Source of the DNA: CADEED01 sp035995425
GTDB lineage: Bacteria; Pseudomonadota; Gammaproteobacteria; Steroidobacterales; Steroidobacteraceae
DNA: 55,601 nt
Direction: 5' to 3'
Assembly: GCA_035995425.1 (NCBI GenBank)
Contig: DASYKM010000042.1
Location: 1 to 55,601, forward strand
This document shows, piece by piece, positions 1-6,341 of the stretch. Below the pieces are notes generated by a model that saw only the letters and a program-made list of their open reading frames with translations, did no database searches and had not been told where the DNA came from. The position numbers were made by a program, and so were the translations under genes. Positions within the stretch are counted from its first letter, which is position 1; every line of letters begins with the position of its first letter.

Positions 1-641
1 CCGGTGGCGTGACCGAAGCGATCGTTGATCTGTTTGAAGTTGTCGATATCGAGCACCAGCAGCGTGACCTCGCCGCCCAGTCGCACGGTGCGCCTGATTT
101 CCCGTCGCATCTGATGCATGAAGAAGCGCCGGTTGTAGCACCCGGTGAGCTCGTCGGTCATGGCCATGTGCCGGCGCTCTTCGATCATGCGGCGAAGCGA
201 TTGCTCGAGCTCGAGGATGCGTCTCGCCGTCGCCAGCTTCGCAACCAGGTGCGCGCTCGAGGCGCGCTTGCTGAGGTAGTCGTCGGCACCCGCAGCCAGG
301 CCATCGAGAATCGCCTTCTCGGAATCCTGCGCGGTCAACAGGATGATGTACACGTAGCCCGGAAACACCTGCGCGCGAATCTGCCGGCAGAGCTCGAGGC
401 CATCCATGCGCGGCAGATCCCGATCGAGAACCACGATCGAGGCGAATTCGCGGCGCATCTCGATGAGCGCGTCCTCGGCGTTGGTGACTCCAATCACCTC
501 GAGGCTCGTACCGGCGACCACCGTCTTCAGGTACTCGAGAACGAATTCGTCGTCATCGACGATCAGTGCGCGCAGCGGCGCATCGATTTCGAAACGCTGG
601 ATGCGCGTGGTGCCGTCGTCTTCGCGTCGGGTGCTTTCCAT
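1..641 (-). CDS. REC-GGDEF response regulator (probable diguanylate cyclase), C-terminus cut by window edge
   Basis: Reading the minus strand from an ATG at 641 (preceded by GAAGG, four bases away) gives 213 codons that remain open at the left edge. Residues about 24-140 form a receiver domain: acidic cluster VDDD near residue 28, predicted phospho-acceptor Asp73 in VLDRDLP, and a conserved Lys in DDYLSK. A helical linker follows, then the start of a GGDEF domain, recognisable from MTDELTGCYNRRFF and LVLDIDNFKQINDRFGHA. The GG(D/E)EF signature itself lies outside the window, so catalytic competence cannot be judged. By family, it would be a soluble two-component output protein making cyclic di-GMP when phosphorylated. 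The architecture resembles WspR/PleD-type proteins. The domain call is secure; the activity is inferred. Confidence 0.9.
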   Translation of the reverse strand, partial: MESTRREDDGTTRIQRFEIDAPLRALIVDDDEFVLEYLKTVVAGTSLEVIGVTNAEDALIEMRREFASIVVLDRDLPRMDGLELCRQIRAQVFPGYVYIILLTAQDSEKAILDGLAAGADDYLSKRASSAHLVAKLATARRILELEQSLRRMIEERRHMAMTDELTGCYNRRFFMHQMRREIRRTVRLGGEVTLLVLDIDNFKQINDRFGHAT

Positions 642-761
642 GAAACCTTCAGTCAGTTGTTCGCGGGCATTCTAGTGTGGCGCACGCGGAAGCGCTCGAA
701 TGCGAACTCGCGAGGCCGGGCCGCGTGACCCGACGTAGTTAGCGACCAGCGCCGGATCAGC

Positions 762-1496
762 TCACTTGCCCGGCGGTGCCGCGGAGCTCGCGACCCTGTG
801 GCGATGCGAGGCTCCCACCTTCGATCCGCCGACTTCGGCACCTGGCTCGAGCGAGCCGAGTGGTCCGCGCGAGGTCCGCTGCGCCATCAACACTCGGACG
901 GCGCTCACCACGGCTTCAACCGGGTGTGCGTGCAAGGCCAGCTTCTCTGGCCCGGATCCGCAGCTGGCGATGGTGACGACGGCCGCGCACGCCTCGGCGC
1001 TTCGCCCTTTGAGCCCTTGGGAGCCCAGGGCCAAAGCTGTCGTGAAGCCTTTCGCCCACGCGCCAACCGCCGCAGGCTGTTCGTGTTGGGCAGCGCTCCG
1101 AAGAACGGAAGCCTCGAATCGCGAAGACTCGCGTGTCAGCTGGCGATCGAGGTCCTGCAGGAACCCGAAAATCAGCACGACAAATTCTTCGTATTGCGAA
1201 CGCGCGGCAATCTTGGCCGGCACCTTCCAGCCACGTTCGCCCCAGATCGGCGGCAACCACGCACCCGCGGAAATGCCAACGGGCCAGGCGATGAGCGCCA
1301 CCAGATAGCCTTCGAGCTCCGCGATGTTCATGTGCCAGCGCGGCCACCCGCCTTCACCCAACCAAGCCTGCAACCGGGTGCGCTCCCGCTCGCCGAACGG
1401 CGCAGAACCGAACGCGAGCGGATCCAGCGGCACGATCTCGCCCTGAGCGGCCTGCTTCGCGTTCGCGGAACGATATCTCTTGGACAAGCCGCTCAC
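762..1496 (-). CDS. UPF0149 / YecA-like family protein
   Basis: The 244-residue product contains the UPF0149 (YecA/YgfB) signature: the segment around MNIAELEGYLVALIAWP, the downstream WLPPIWG, and a helical second half with a GWxxGF-like turn (GAWAKGFTTAL). The chosen start is GTG at 1496, which overlaps the TGA of the upstream ribbon-helix-helix gene as GTGA, indicating translational coupling. A longer reading frame to 1628 would run through that gene and is unlikely. The C-terminal 50 residues are Gly/Ser/His-rich and lack the SEC-C metal-binding tail found in some YecA proteins. Cellular role is unknown for most of the family; YgfB-type members have been tied to regulation. Coupling to a DNA-binding protein hints at a shared regulatory unit, which is inference. 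Confidence 0.75.
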   Translation of the reverse strand: MSGLSKRYRSANAKQAAQGEIVPLDPLAFGSAPFGERERTRLQAWLGEGGWPRWHMNIAELEGYLVALIAWPVGISAGAWLPPIWGERGWKVPAKIAARSQYEEFVVLIFGFLQDLDRQLTRESSRFEASVLRSAAQHEQPAAVGAWAKGFTTALALGSQGLKGRSAEACAAVVTIASCGSGPEKLALHAHPVEAVVSAVRVLMAQRTSRGPLGSLEPGAEVGGSKVGASHRHRVASSAAPPGK

Positions 1497-1702
1497 GCTT
1501 TCCGCGCGCGTCGCGAGGAACGGGCGGTTTCGGCCTCGGACGACCATGGCTGTCCGGTACGCGATTCGATGTAAGCACGCATGAGGCGCCGAACCACCTG
1601 GGACGGCGTTGCATCCTCTTCGGCACACAAACGCTCAAACACGGTTTTCTTGCGAGGATCGATCAGGATCGTCAGTCGCGCAGTGCGTTCTTCCAGGATC
1701 AA
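1493..1702 (-). CDS. Small ribbon-helix-helix (CopG-like) DNA-binding protein
   Basis: A 69-residue protein with a short beta strand (ARLTILID) followed by two helices, including PSQVVRRLMRAYIES, which is the standard ribbon-helix-helix layout. The start is probably TTG at 1702, because a GGAG lies five bases upstream and the nearby ATG at 1710-1708 reads straight into a stop. The C-terminal 15 residues are basic and look disordered. Its stop overlaps the GTG start of the YecA-like gene. RHH proteins of this size normally bind short palindromes as dimers and often repress their own promoter; a 13-base palindrome lies upstream at 1743-1755. There is no toxin-like partner next to it, so a toxin-antitoxin role is not supported. 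Confidence 0.7.
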   Translation of the reverse strand: MILEERTARLTILIDPRKKTVFERLCAEEDATPSQVVRRLMRAYIESRTGQPWSSEAETARSSRRARKA

Positions 1703-1710
1703 GGGAACTC

Positions 1711-1755
1711 CATCACAAAATGTTGATGAGATTTATATTATCATGTGATTCACAT
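1711..1755. promoter_or_regulatory. Divergent AT-rich promoter/operator region with palindromes
   Basis: Between the minus-strand RHH gene and the plus-strand methyltransferase gene is an AT-rich patch (1721-1750) in otherwise GC-rich DNA. It contains a perfect 13-base palindrome, ATGTGA-T-TCACAT, at 1743-1755, and an inverted repeat CATCA (1711-1715) / TGATG (1724-1728). On the minus strand, TAATATAAAT resembles a -10 element. A divergent promoter with an RHH operator is a reasonable reading, but no box matches consensus well enough to fix a transcription start. Confidence 0.35.
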
Positions 1756-1785
1756 CCAAGCGTCATCAGGAAACCCCGAGGCCCC

Positions 1786-2634
1786 GTGGCAGAACTCCTG
1801 CAAATCGACAGTCCCTGGACCTGCGAAGCGGGAGTCGTGCGGGTGTTGCGATATCCGGGAGAATCCACGTCGGACACCCTCACGAAGCGCATGGATCGCG
1901 ACGGCATGACGCGGCCCTACATTTTCGATACGCCTCACGAGCGCCGTCTTCATTTCACACATGAGGCGACCCAGAGCGCGATGTCGCTGCATGAACCGGA
2001 TGCCCTGATCTCCGCGTACACGCGCAAGATGATGGCGTTCCTCCTCATGAACCCCAACCCGCGGCACATCCTGATGATCGGGCTGGGTGGCGGATCGCTG
2101 GCCAAGTTCTGCTATCGCCATTTGCCCAAGACCAGAATCACCGTGGTCGAGCTCAGCGCAGACGTCATCGCGATGCGCGATGAATTTCTGATCCCGAACG
2201 ACGACGCGCGCTTTCGCGTGGTACACGACGACGGGGCGCGCTATGTCCAGAACATGAGCGAGTCGATCGATGTGTTGCTCATCGACGCGTTCGACGAAGA
2301 TGGAATCGCGACGACGCTCGCCAATTCGAGCTTCTACGCCAGCGCCGCTAGATTGCTCACGAAGCGTGGCGTGATGGTCATGAACCTGTGGGGAAAGCCC
2401 AAGCGATACGTGGCGAATGTCGAACACGCGACCGCGGCGTTCGGGCGCCACGTGCTGCTCATGACCGTGCCGGGGGAAGCCAACGTGTTGATGTTTGCCT
2501 CACGACGGGCGTTGCCCAAGTCGATCACCGGCGATCTCGAGACCATCGCCGCCCATCTGCAACGCGTCTTGCAGCTGGATTTTCCCCGCTATCTTCGGCG
2601 CATCTGCCAGGGCCAGGCGCTGGCCGCCGGCTGA
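1786..2634 (+). CDS. Spermidine synthase-like SAM-dependent methyltransferase-fold protein
   Basis: The 282-residue product has a Rossmann-type methyltransferase core with the spermidine synthase signature: ILMIGLGGGSLAKFCYRHLP (glycine-rich motif I), VVELSADVI (acidic end of strand 2), and VLLIDAFDEDG. This matches the SpeE-like family that lacks the N-terminal beta domain seen in true SpeE. Start choice: GTG at 1786 has GAGG four bases upstream. An ATG at 1720 is possible but would begin in the promoter-like AT patch. Such proteins are frequent stand-alone genes of unknown substrate; polyamine synthesis cannot be assumed because no adjacent speD or polyamine gene is present. A short tail after residue 240 is basic. 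Confidence 0.8.
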   Translation: MAELLQIDSPWTCEAGVVRVLRYPGESTSDTLTKRMDRDGMTRPYIFDTPHERRLHFTHEATQSAMSLHEPDALISAYTRKMMAFLLMNPNPRHILMIGLGGGSLAKFCYRHLPKTRITVVELSADVIAMRDEFLIPNDDARFRVVHDDGARYVQNMSESIDVLLIDAFDEDGIATTLANSSFYASAARLLTKRGVMVMNLWGKPKRYVANVEHATAAFGRHVLLMTVPGEANVLMFASRRALPKSITGDLETIAAHLQRVLQLDFPRYLRRICQGQALAAG

Positions 2635-2657
2635 CTGGAAAGAAAACTGCCGCTCAG

Positions 2658-3524
2658 CTAGCTGAGGATCACGCTTCGCTGTCCATCGAGCAGGATGCGC
2701 CGCTCCGCGTGCCAGCGCACCGCGCGCGCCAGCACGATCGCTTCGAGATCGCGCCCTATCTCCTGGAAGCGCTCGGGCGTGTGCTCATGGCCAACACGCT
2801 CCACCGCCTGCTCGATGATCGGGCCTTCATCGAGATCCTCGGTGACGTAGTGCGCGGTGGCGCCGATGATCTTCACGCCACGTTGATAGGCCTGGTGGTA
2901 CGGGCGCGCGCCCTTGAAGCTCGGCAGAAATGAGTGATGGATGTTGATGCAGCGTCCGGCCAGTGCGCGGCAGGTCTCGTTCGAGAGGACTTGCATGTAG
3001 CGCGCCAGCACCAGCAGGTCGGCGCGGTATCGCGAGAACAGCTCGAGCATCGCCGCTTCCTGCTGCGGCCGCGTTTCTCCGGTGACCGGTAGATGGAAGA
3101 AAGGAATCTGGTGCCACTCGACCAGCCCGCGCAGGTCAGGATGGTTGGAGACGACGCCGACGACGTCCGCGGGCAGCACTCCCGAACGCCAGCGATGCAG
3201 CAGGTCTTGCAGGCAGTGATCCAGCTTCGACACGGCGATCAAGACCCGCACGCGCCGCGCGCAATCTTCGATCTGCCAGGTCATTTCGTATGGCGTCGCC
3301 AGAGCCGCGAATTCCGCGCGCAGCTGTTCCAGCGCGACGAACTTCGGGCCGACGGCGGTGAACACCGCGCGCATGTAGAAACGCGAGGTCAGCTGGTCGT
3401 TGAACTGCTTGGCTTCGACGATCGAGGCATCGTGATCGGATAGAAATCCGGCCACCGCCGCCACGATGCCCTTGCGGTCCGGGCACACCAGCAACAATGA
3501 GAACGTGGGCGAAGTGTCGGCCAT
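2658..3524 (-). CDS. purU: Formyltetrahydrofolate deformylase
   Basis: PurU hydrolyses 10-formyl-tetrahydrofolate to formate and tetrahydrofolate, balancing one-carbon pools and feeding formate to PurT-type purine synthesis. The 288-residue length is typical. Residues about 1-85 form an ACT regulatory domain beginning with LLLVCPDRKGIVAAVAGFL. Residues about 90-285 form the formyltransferase-like catalytic domain with INIHHSFLPSF (catalytic Asn and His) and YVTEDLDEGPII (catalytic Asp). The start ATG at 3524 is the only one consistent with the ACT domain. It is flanked by unrelated genes and probably transcribed alone. The final codons lie in a 14-base palindrome at 2653-2666. Confidence 0.95.
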   Translation of the reverse strand: MADTSPTFSLLLVCPDRKGIVAAVAGFLSDHDASIVEAKQFNDQLTSRFYMRAVFTAVGPKFVALEQLRAEFAALATPYEMTWQIEDCARRVRVLIAVSKLDHCLQDLLHRWRSGVLPADVVGVVSNHPDLRGLVEWHQIPFFHLPVTGETRPQQEAAMLELFSRYRADLLVLARYMQVLSNETCRALAGRCINIHHSFLPSFKGARPYHQAYQRGVKIIGATAHYVTEDLDEGPIIEQAVERVGHEHTPERFQEIGRDLEAIVLARAVRWHAERRILLDGQRSVILS

Positions 3525-3545
3525 GCCGACACTCTACCGCAGCCG

Positions 3546-4250
3546 TTACTTGACGCTGTAACCCCTCGCCTCCAGGCACGCGCCTTCAGCGCGCCGATAG
3601 TCGGCTCGTTTCGAGTCGACATCGGATTCGGCGACGTTGCCCGAAGGCCGCGTGGGATCGAAGCCGGTCTTGTCCACCGCCCAGCGATGACACTCGTAGC
3701 GGTCCGTGCCCTGCTGCTCCTCGGTCTGGCCGTTCTTCGGATAGACAAAGATTTCGTCGCTGCCGCCGGCCTCCGGCCCGACCTGCGCCTCGCCGCGCGG
3801 CGGCTCGGTCACCACGTATTCACGCCGCTCGGGCCGGTACACGTAGTAGGTGTCGTCCGCGTAGTAGTAAGGCGAGCCGCCGAACCAGACGGTGGTGTAG
3901 AACGGTGGCAGCACGCTCAAGCCCAGCCCGAACGGCGGCGCCACGACCACATAGCGCGGGCCGTAGGGCCGATACCATGCGCCGCCGTAGAAATAGTATG
4001 GCGAGCCGCGATAGCGCGAAGTGTAGTAACCGCGCGGCAATTGGTAGGTGGAATATCCGCGCGCCGGATAGCTGCGGTTGTGGTTGTAGCGATTGTCGAT
4101 GCGCGAGTCGTAGCGCTGGCCGTGATTGTCGCCGCGACCGCCGTTGTGACCGCGCGGATCGTCGCGCGCCAGTGCGGTCGACGCGAAGCCCGCGCACAGC
4201 AGCAGCGCGGTTGCCAGAATCCTGCTCGAGTTGTCACGGATATGATTCAT
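3546..4250 (-). CDS. Secreted Tyr/Arg/Gly-rich protein (DUF6515-like) with Cys-containing C-terminal module
   Basis: The 234-residue product starts with a cleavable signal peptide (about residues 1-28, ending near ALA). A low-complexity region rich in Tyr, Arg, Gly and Asn follows, then a hydrophobic PPFG-LGLSVLPPFYTT segment typical of DUF6515-like envelope proteins. The C-terminal 70 residues carry a module shared with the next gene: (I/V)YVYP..GQ....Q...DRYECH.WA...TGFDP, then YRRA..ACLE.RGY.VK at the end. Two cysteines in the module could pair. It is probably periplasmic or outer-membrane associated; function is unknown. ATG at 4250 follows GAGGTTGAG. Confidence 0.65.
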   Translation of the reverse strand: MNHIRDNSSRILATALLLCAGFASTALARDDPRGHNGGRGDNHGQRYDSRIDNRYNHNRSYPARGYSTYQLPRGYYTSRYRGSPYYFYGGAWYRPYGPRYVVVAPPFGLGLSVLPPFYTTVWFGGSPYYYADDTYYVYRPERREYVVTEPPRGEAQVGPEAGGSDEIFVYPKNGQTEEQQGTDRYECHRWAVDKTGFDPTRPSGNVAESDVDSKRADYRRAEGACLEARGYSVK

Positions 4251-4273
4251 CTCAACCTCGCATTCGACGAAAA

Positions 4274-4822
4274 CTATTTCACCGTGTAGCCGCGACCTTC
4301 GAGGCAGGCGCTGATGGCACGCCGGTATTCGTAGGCCTGTTTTTCGAGCCGCGCCTGTTCGGCCTGCTCCGCCTGACTCGGCCGCGGATCGCCCGACCGT
4401 TCACGGGCGCGTGCCGAATCCGACACCGAGCCGAGTACCGCGCCCGCAACCGCACCGACCACCGCGCCCCGCGCGGCATCGTACGGCCGGGAAACCGAAG
4501 CGCCGATGACGGCACCGGTCATCGCGCCGCTCACCGCGCCGGTGTGATCCGGTGGCATCGCGACCACCTGCACCTGTTGATGCGGCGCCAGGTGCGGGGC
4601 GCTCGGATCGAAACCGGTCTGTTTGAAGGCCCAGCTGTGGCACTCGTAGCGATCCCGATCGAGCTGGGATTCGCTCTGACCCTTGCCCGGGTACACATAT
4701 ATATCCGCGCCGGAAGGCGCGGCGGCGGGACTGGCCTCATCCACGGCCGGATCGGCCCTGCCGGGGGCGGCGAACAGCACGAATGCGGACAGGGCAATGG
4801 CGGTTACAAGACTCGGGCGCAT
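4274..4822 (-). CDS. Secreted glycine-zipper protein sharing a module with its neighbour
   Basis: A 182-residue protein with a signal peptide (about residues 1-24). The module DRYECHSWAFKQTGFDP is followed by a glycine-zipper segment (AVSGAMTGAVIGASV...GAVVGAVAGAVLGSV) that could insert in or pack against a membrane. A charged helix follows, then the terminal YRRAISACLEGRGYTVK. The two end modules match those of the gene at 3546-4250, so the pair looks like a duplication in which a glycine zipper replaces the Tyr-rich region. I chose ATG 4822 over the in-frame GTG at 4834 because GGAG lies seven bases upstream of the ATG. It lies 23 bases upstream of 3546-4250 on the same strand, so the two are probably co-transcribed. 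Function unknown. Confidence 0.65.
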   Translation of the reverse strand: MRPSLVTAIALSAFVLFAAPGRADPAVDEASPAAAPSGADIYVYPGKGQSESQLDRDRYECHSWAFKQTGFDPSAPHLAPHQQVQVVAMPPDHTGAVSGAMTGAVIGASVSRPYDAARGAVVGAVAGAVLGSVSDSARARERSGDPRPSQAEQAEQARLEKQAYEYRRAISACLEGRGYTVK

Positions 4823-4971
4823 TTGGAACTCCACCCAGACTCAAACGCGCAGCGGCGCGGTCGGTTGACACATATGACCGGAGATTGGCACCAGAGTTCG
4901 AAGTGTAGGACCGCACGCCGAAGCGCACGATGTCCATTGTGCATCGCCCGCCCTGATGCGAGCCTGAAACG

Positions 4972-5325
4972 ATGAAAATTCAAATCAATGCCGATCACAA
5001 CATCCAGGGCTATGAGTCATTGTCGGCGCAGGTGCACGCGACCCTGGAAGACGCGCTCAGCCGGTTCAGTGCGAACATAACGCGCGTCGAGGTGCATGTC
5101 GGCGACGAGAATGCCGCCAAACGCGGACACGACGACAAACGCTGCATGATGGAAGCGCGGCTCGAAGGCCGGCCGCCGGTGGCGGTCACGCATCACGCCG
5201 ACACGGTCACGCAGGCCATCGACGGCGCGGCGAACCGGCTGGTTCACCTGCTCGAACATACGCTCGGAAAGCTGCGCGACCATCGCGGCCACGCCCCTGC
5301 CGCGGTTCCCGAAGACGTCGCCTAA
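4972..5325 (+). CDS. HPF/RaiA-family ribosome-associated protein
   Basis: The 117-residue product has the S30AE/HPF fold: an N-terminal strand IQINADHNIQG, a helix with LEDALSRFSANITRVEVHVGDEN, and later strands MEARLEGRPPVAVTHHADTVTQAIDGAANRLVHLLEHTLGK. It is the short form, without the C-terminal dimerisation domain of long HPF. Family members bind the 30S subunit and stall or protect ribosomes in stationary phase. It lies outside an rpoN operon, where hpf is often found, and may instead be a stress-type paralogue. It is convergent with, and directly abuts, the gene at 5326. Confidence 0.85.
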   Translation: MKIQINADHNIQGYESLSAQVHATLEDALSRFSANITRVEVHVGDENAAKRGHDDKRCMMEARLEGRPPVAVTHHADTVTQAIDGAANRLVHLLEHTLGKLRDHRGHAPAAVPEDVA

Positions 5326-5739
5326 CTACCCAGCGAACGCCCACTGGCAAACGAACAGGAACAGCACCGCGGCCAGGTAGTAGATCGCCGGATTGATCCG
5401 CTTCGAGCGCGCCAGCAAGCCGTTGTCGGGCGGCGCCTGAGGAGAGCTGACCTTCGCGCGCGGCGATCGATGCAACAGCGCAATCAAGCGCCTGGCAACC
5501 GTCACCGTGGCGGTCGCGTCGGCGTGAGGTTCGGCCTCGGTCGACGGCTCTCCGAGCAATGAAGCCAGGCGCTGCGTCGCCGAGTCCTGCGACAGCGTGG
5601 CGAGGCTGGCGGCTTCATCCCAGGGATCGACGCCCAGGCGTGCCAGCGCCGAGAGCAGCGTCAAGGGCATCCCGTTTGCGTCTTCGCCGATCGGTGCATA
5701 CAGGAAAGCGTTGAAATCTTGCGAGAGAGGGGCAGTCAT
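5326..5739 (-). CDS. Small tail-anchored membrane protein of unknown function downstream of the eCIS
   Basis: A 137-residue protein from ATG 5739. The N-terminal 60 residues are soluble and look conserved in style (FLYAPIGEDANGMPLTLLSALARLGVDPWDEAASLA), a pattern common to small proteobacterial hypothetical proteins. The middle is Ala/Pro-rich. Residues about 113-135 form one hydrophobic helix (INPAIYYLAAVLFLFVCQWAF), so the protein is predicted to be C-tail anchored. It starts 63 bases after the last clear eCIS gene on the same strand and could be read through from that operon. Whether it belongs to the injection system is unknown. Confidence 0.6.
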   Translation of the reverse strand: MTAPLSQDFNAFLYAPIGEDANGMPLTLLSALARLGVDPWDEAASLATLSQDSATQRLASLLGEPSTEAEPHADATATVTVARRLIALLHRSPRAKVSSPQAPPDNGLLARSKRINPAIYYLAAVLFLFVCQWAFAG

Positions 5740-5802
5740 GCGCCCACGGTGACACAGTTGCGCGCCGCCGTCCGTGCGTTTCCGCACTATCGCTCGCGGG
5801 GC

Positions 5803-6327
5803 TCACACGTTGCGCAGCCGCTTCATGTCCGCAGCCATCCTGTCGAACACCTTGCGCTGAATCTTCTCCTGTTTCTGCGCCGCTTCGCTGCGCAGCTGCG
5901 CGAGCTCGAGGATCTTGTCGAAAAACTTTTCGGCTCCCGGCGCCTCCTCGGCGATGAGGGACCGCGTTTTCGCCGACTTGAGCAGCGCCGCGGTTTCCGT
6001 GGCGCGGCTTTTCGCCGCGCTTGCCGCCGCCGTGACGTCCTTGGCCAGGCTTTCGATCTGCTTGTCGCTCAGCAAGCCGCCCTGTCCGAGCGGGATCGCG
6101 ACCGGCTCCGCCTCCTTCGCGGGCGGCAGGCGGCCGCCAATGTCCGGAACCAGCAACACCGTGCCCTTGCTGATGCGCTTCTTGTCGCGCAGTTCCGGGT
6201 TCGCGAGTATCAAGGCCTCGCTGGCCGCGGTGAGCGCCGCGCCGGAGGTGTTCGCCCGGAGCTGATATGCGAGCCCGGTCAGATCCTCGAGCTTGGCGCT
6301 TTCGCTCAGCTTGATGAATTTCAACAT
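5803..6327 (-). CDS. LysM-like coiled-coil protein ending the eCIS operon
   Basis: The 174-residue product has a LysM-like segment in its first 65 residues: a helix near LTAASEALILANPELRDKKRISKGTVLLVPD resembles the NP.L.....I..G..L.IP pattern of LysM and tail-X proteins. The rest (about 80-174) is predominantly charged alpha helix with heptad-like spacing (ETAALLKSAKTRSLIAEEAPGAEKFFDKILELAQLRSEAAQKQEK), suggesting a coiled coil. No signal peptide. AGGAG lies eight bases upstream of ATG 6327. It follows the beta-helix gene by 14 bases, so co-transcription is likely. A role in baseplate or fibre attachment is inference. Confidence 0.6.
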   Translation of the reverse strand: MLKFIKLSESAKLEDLTGLAYQLRANTSGAALTAASEALILANPELRDKKRISKGTVLLVPDIGGRLPPAKEAEPVAIPLGQGGLLSDKQIESLAKDVTAAASAAKSRATETAALLKSAKTRSLIAEEAPGAEKFFDKILELAQLRSEAAQKQEKIQRKVFDRMAADMKRLRNV

Positions 6328-6341
6328 TGCGCCTCTCCTTG

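Noticed and set aside
2653..2666. Palindrome CTCAGCTAGCTGAG over the purU stop as an intrinsic terminator
   Set aside because: It has no T-tract on either strand and only a five-base stem with a tight loop; the palindrome is real but the function is unsupported.
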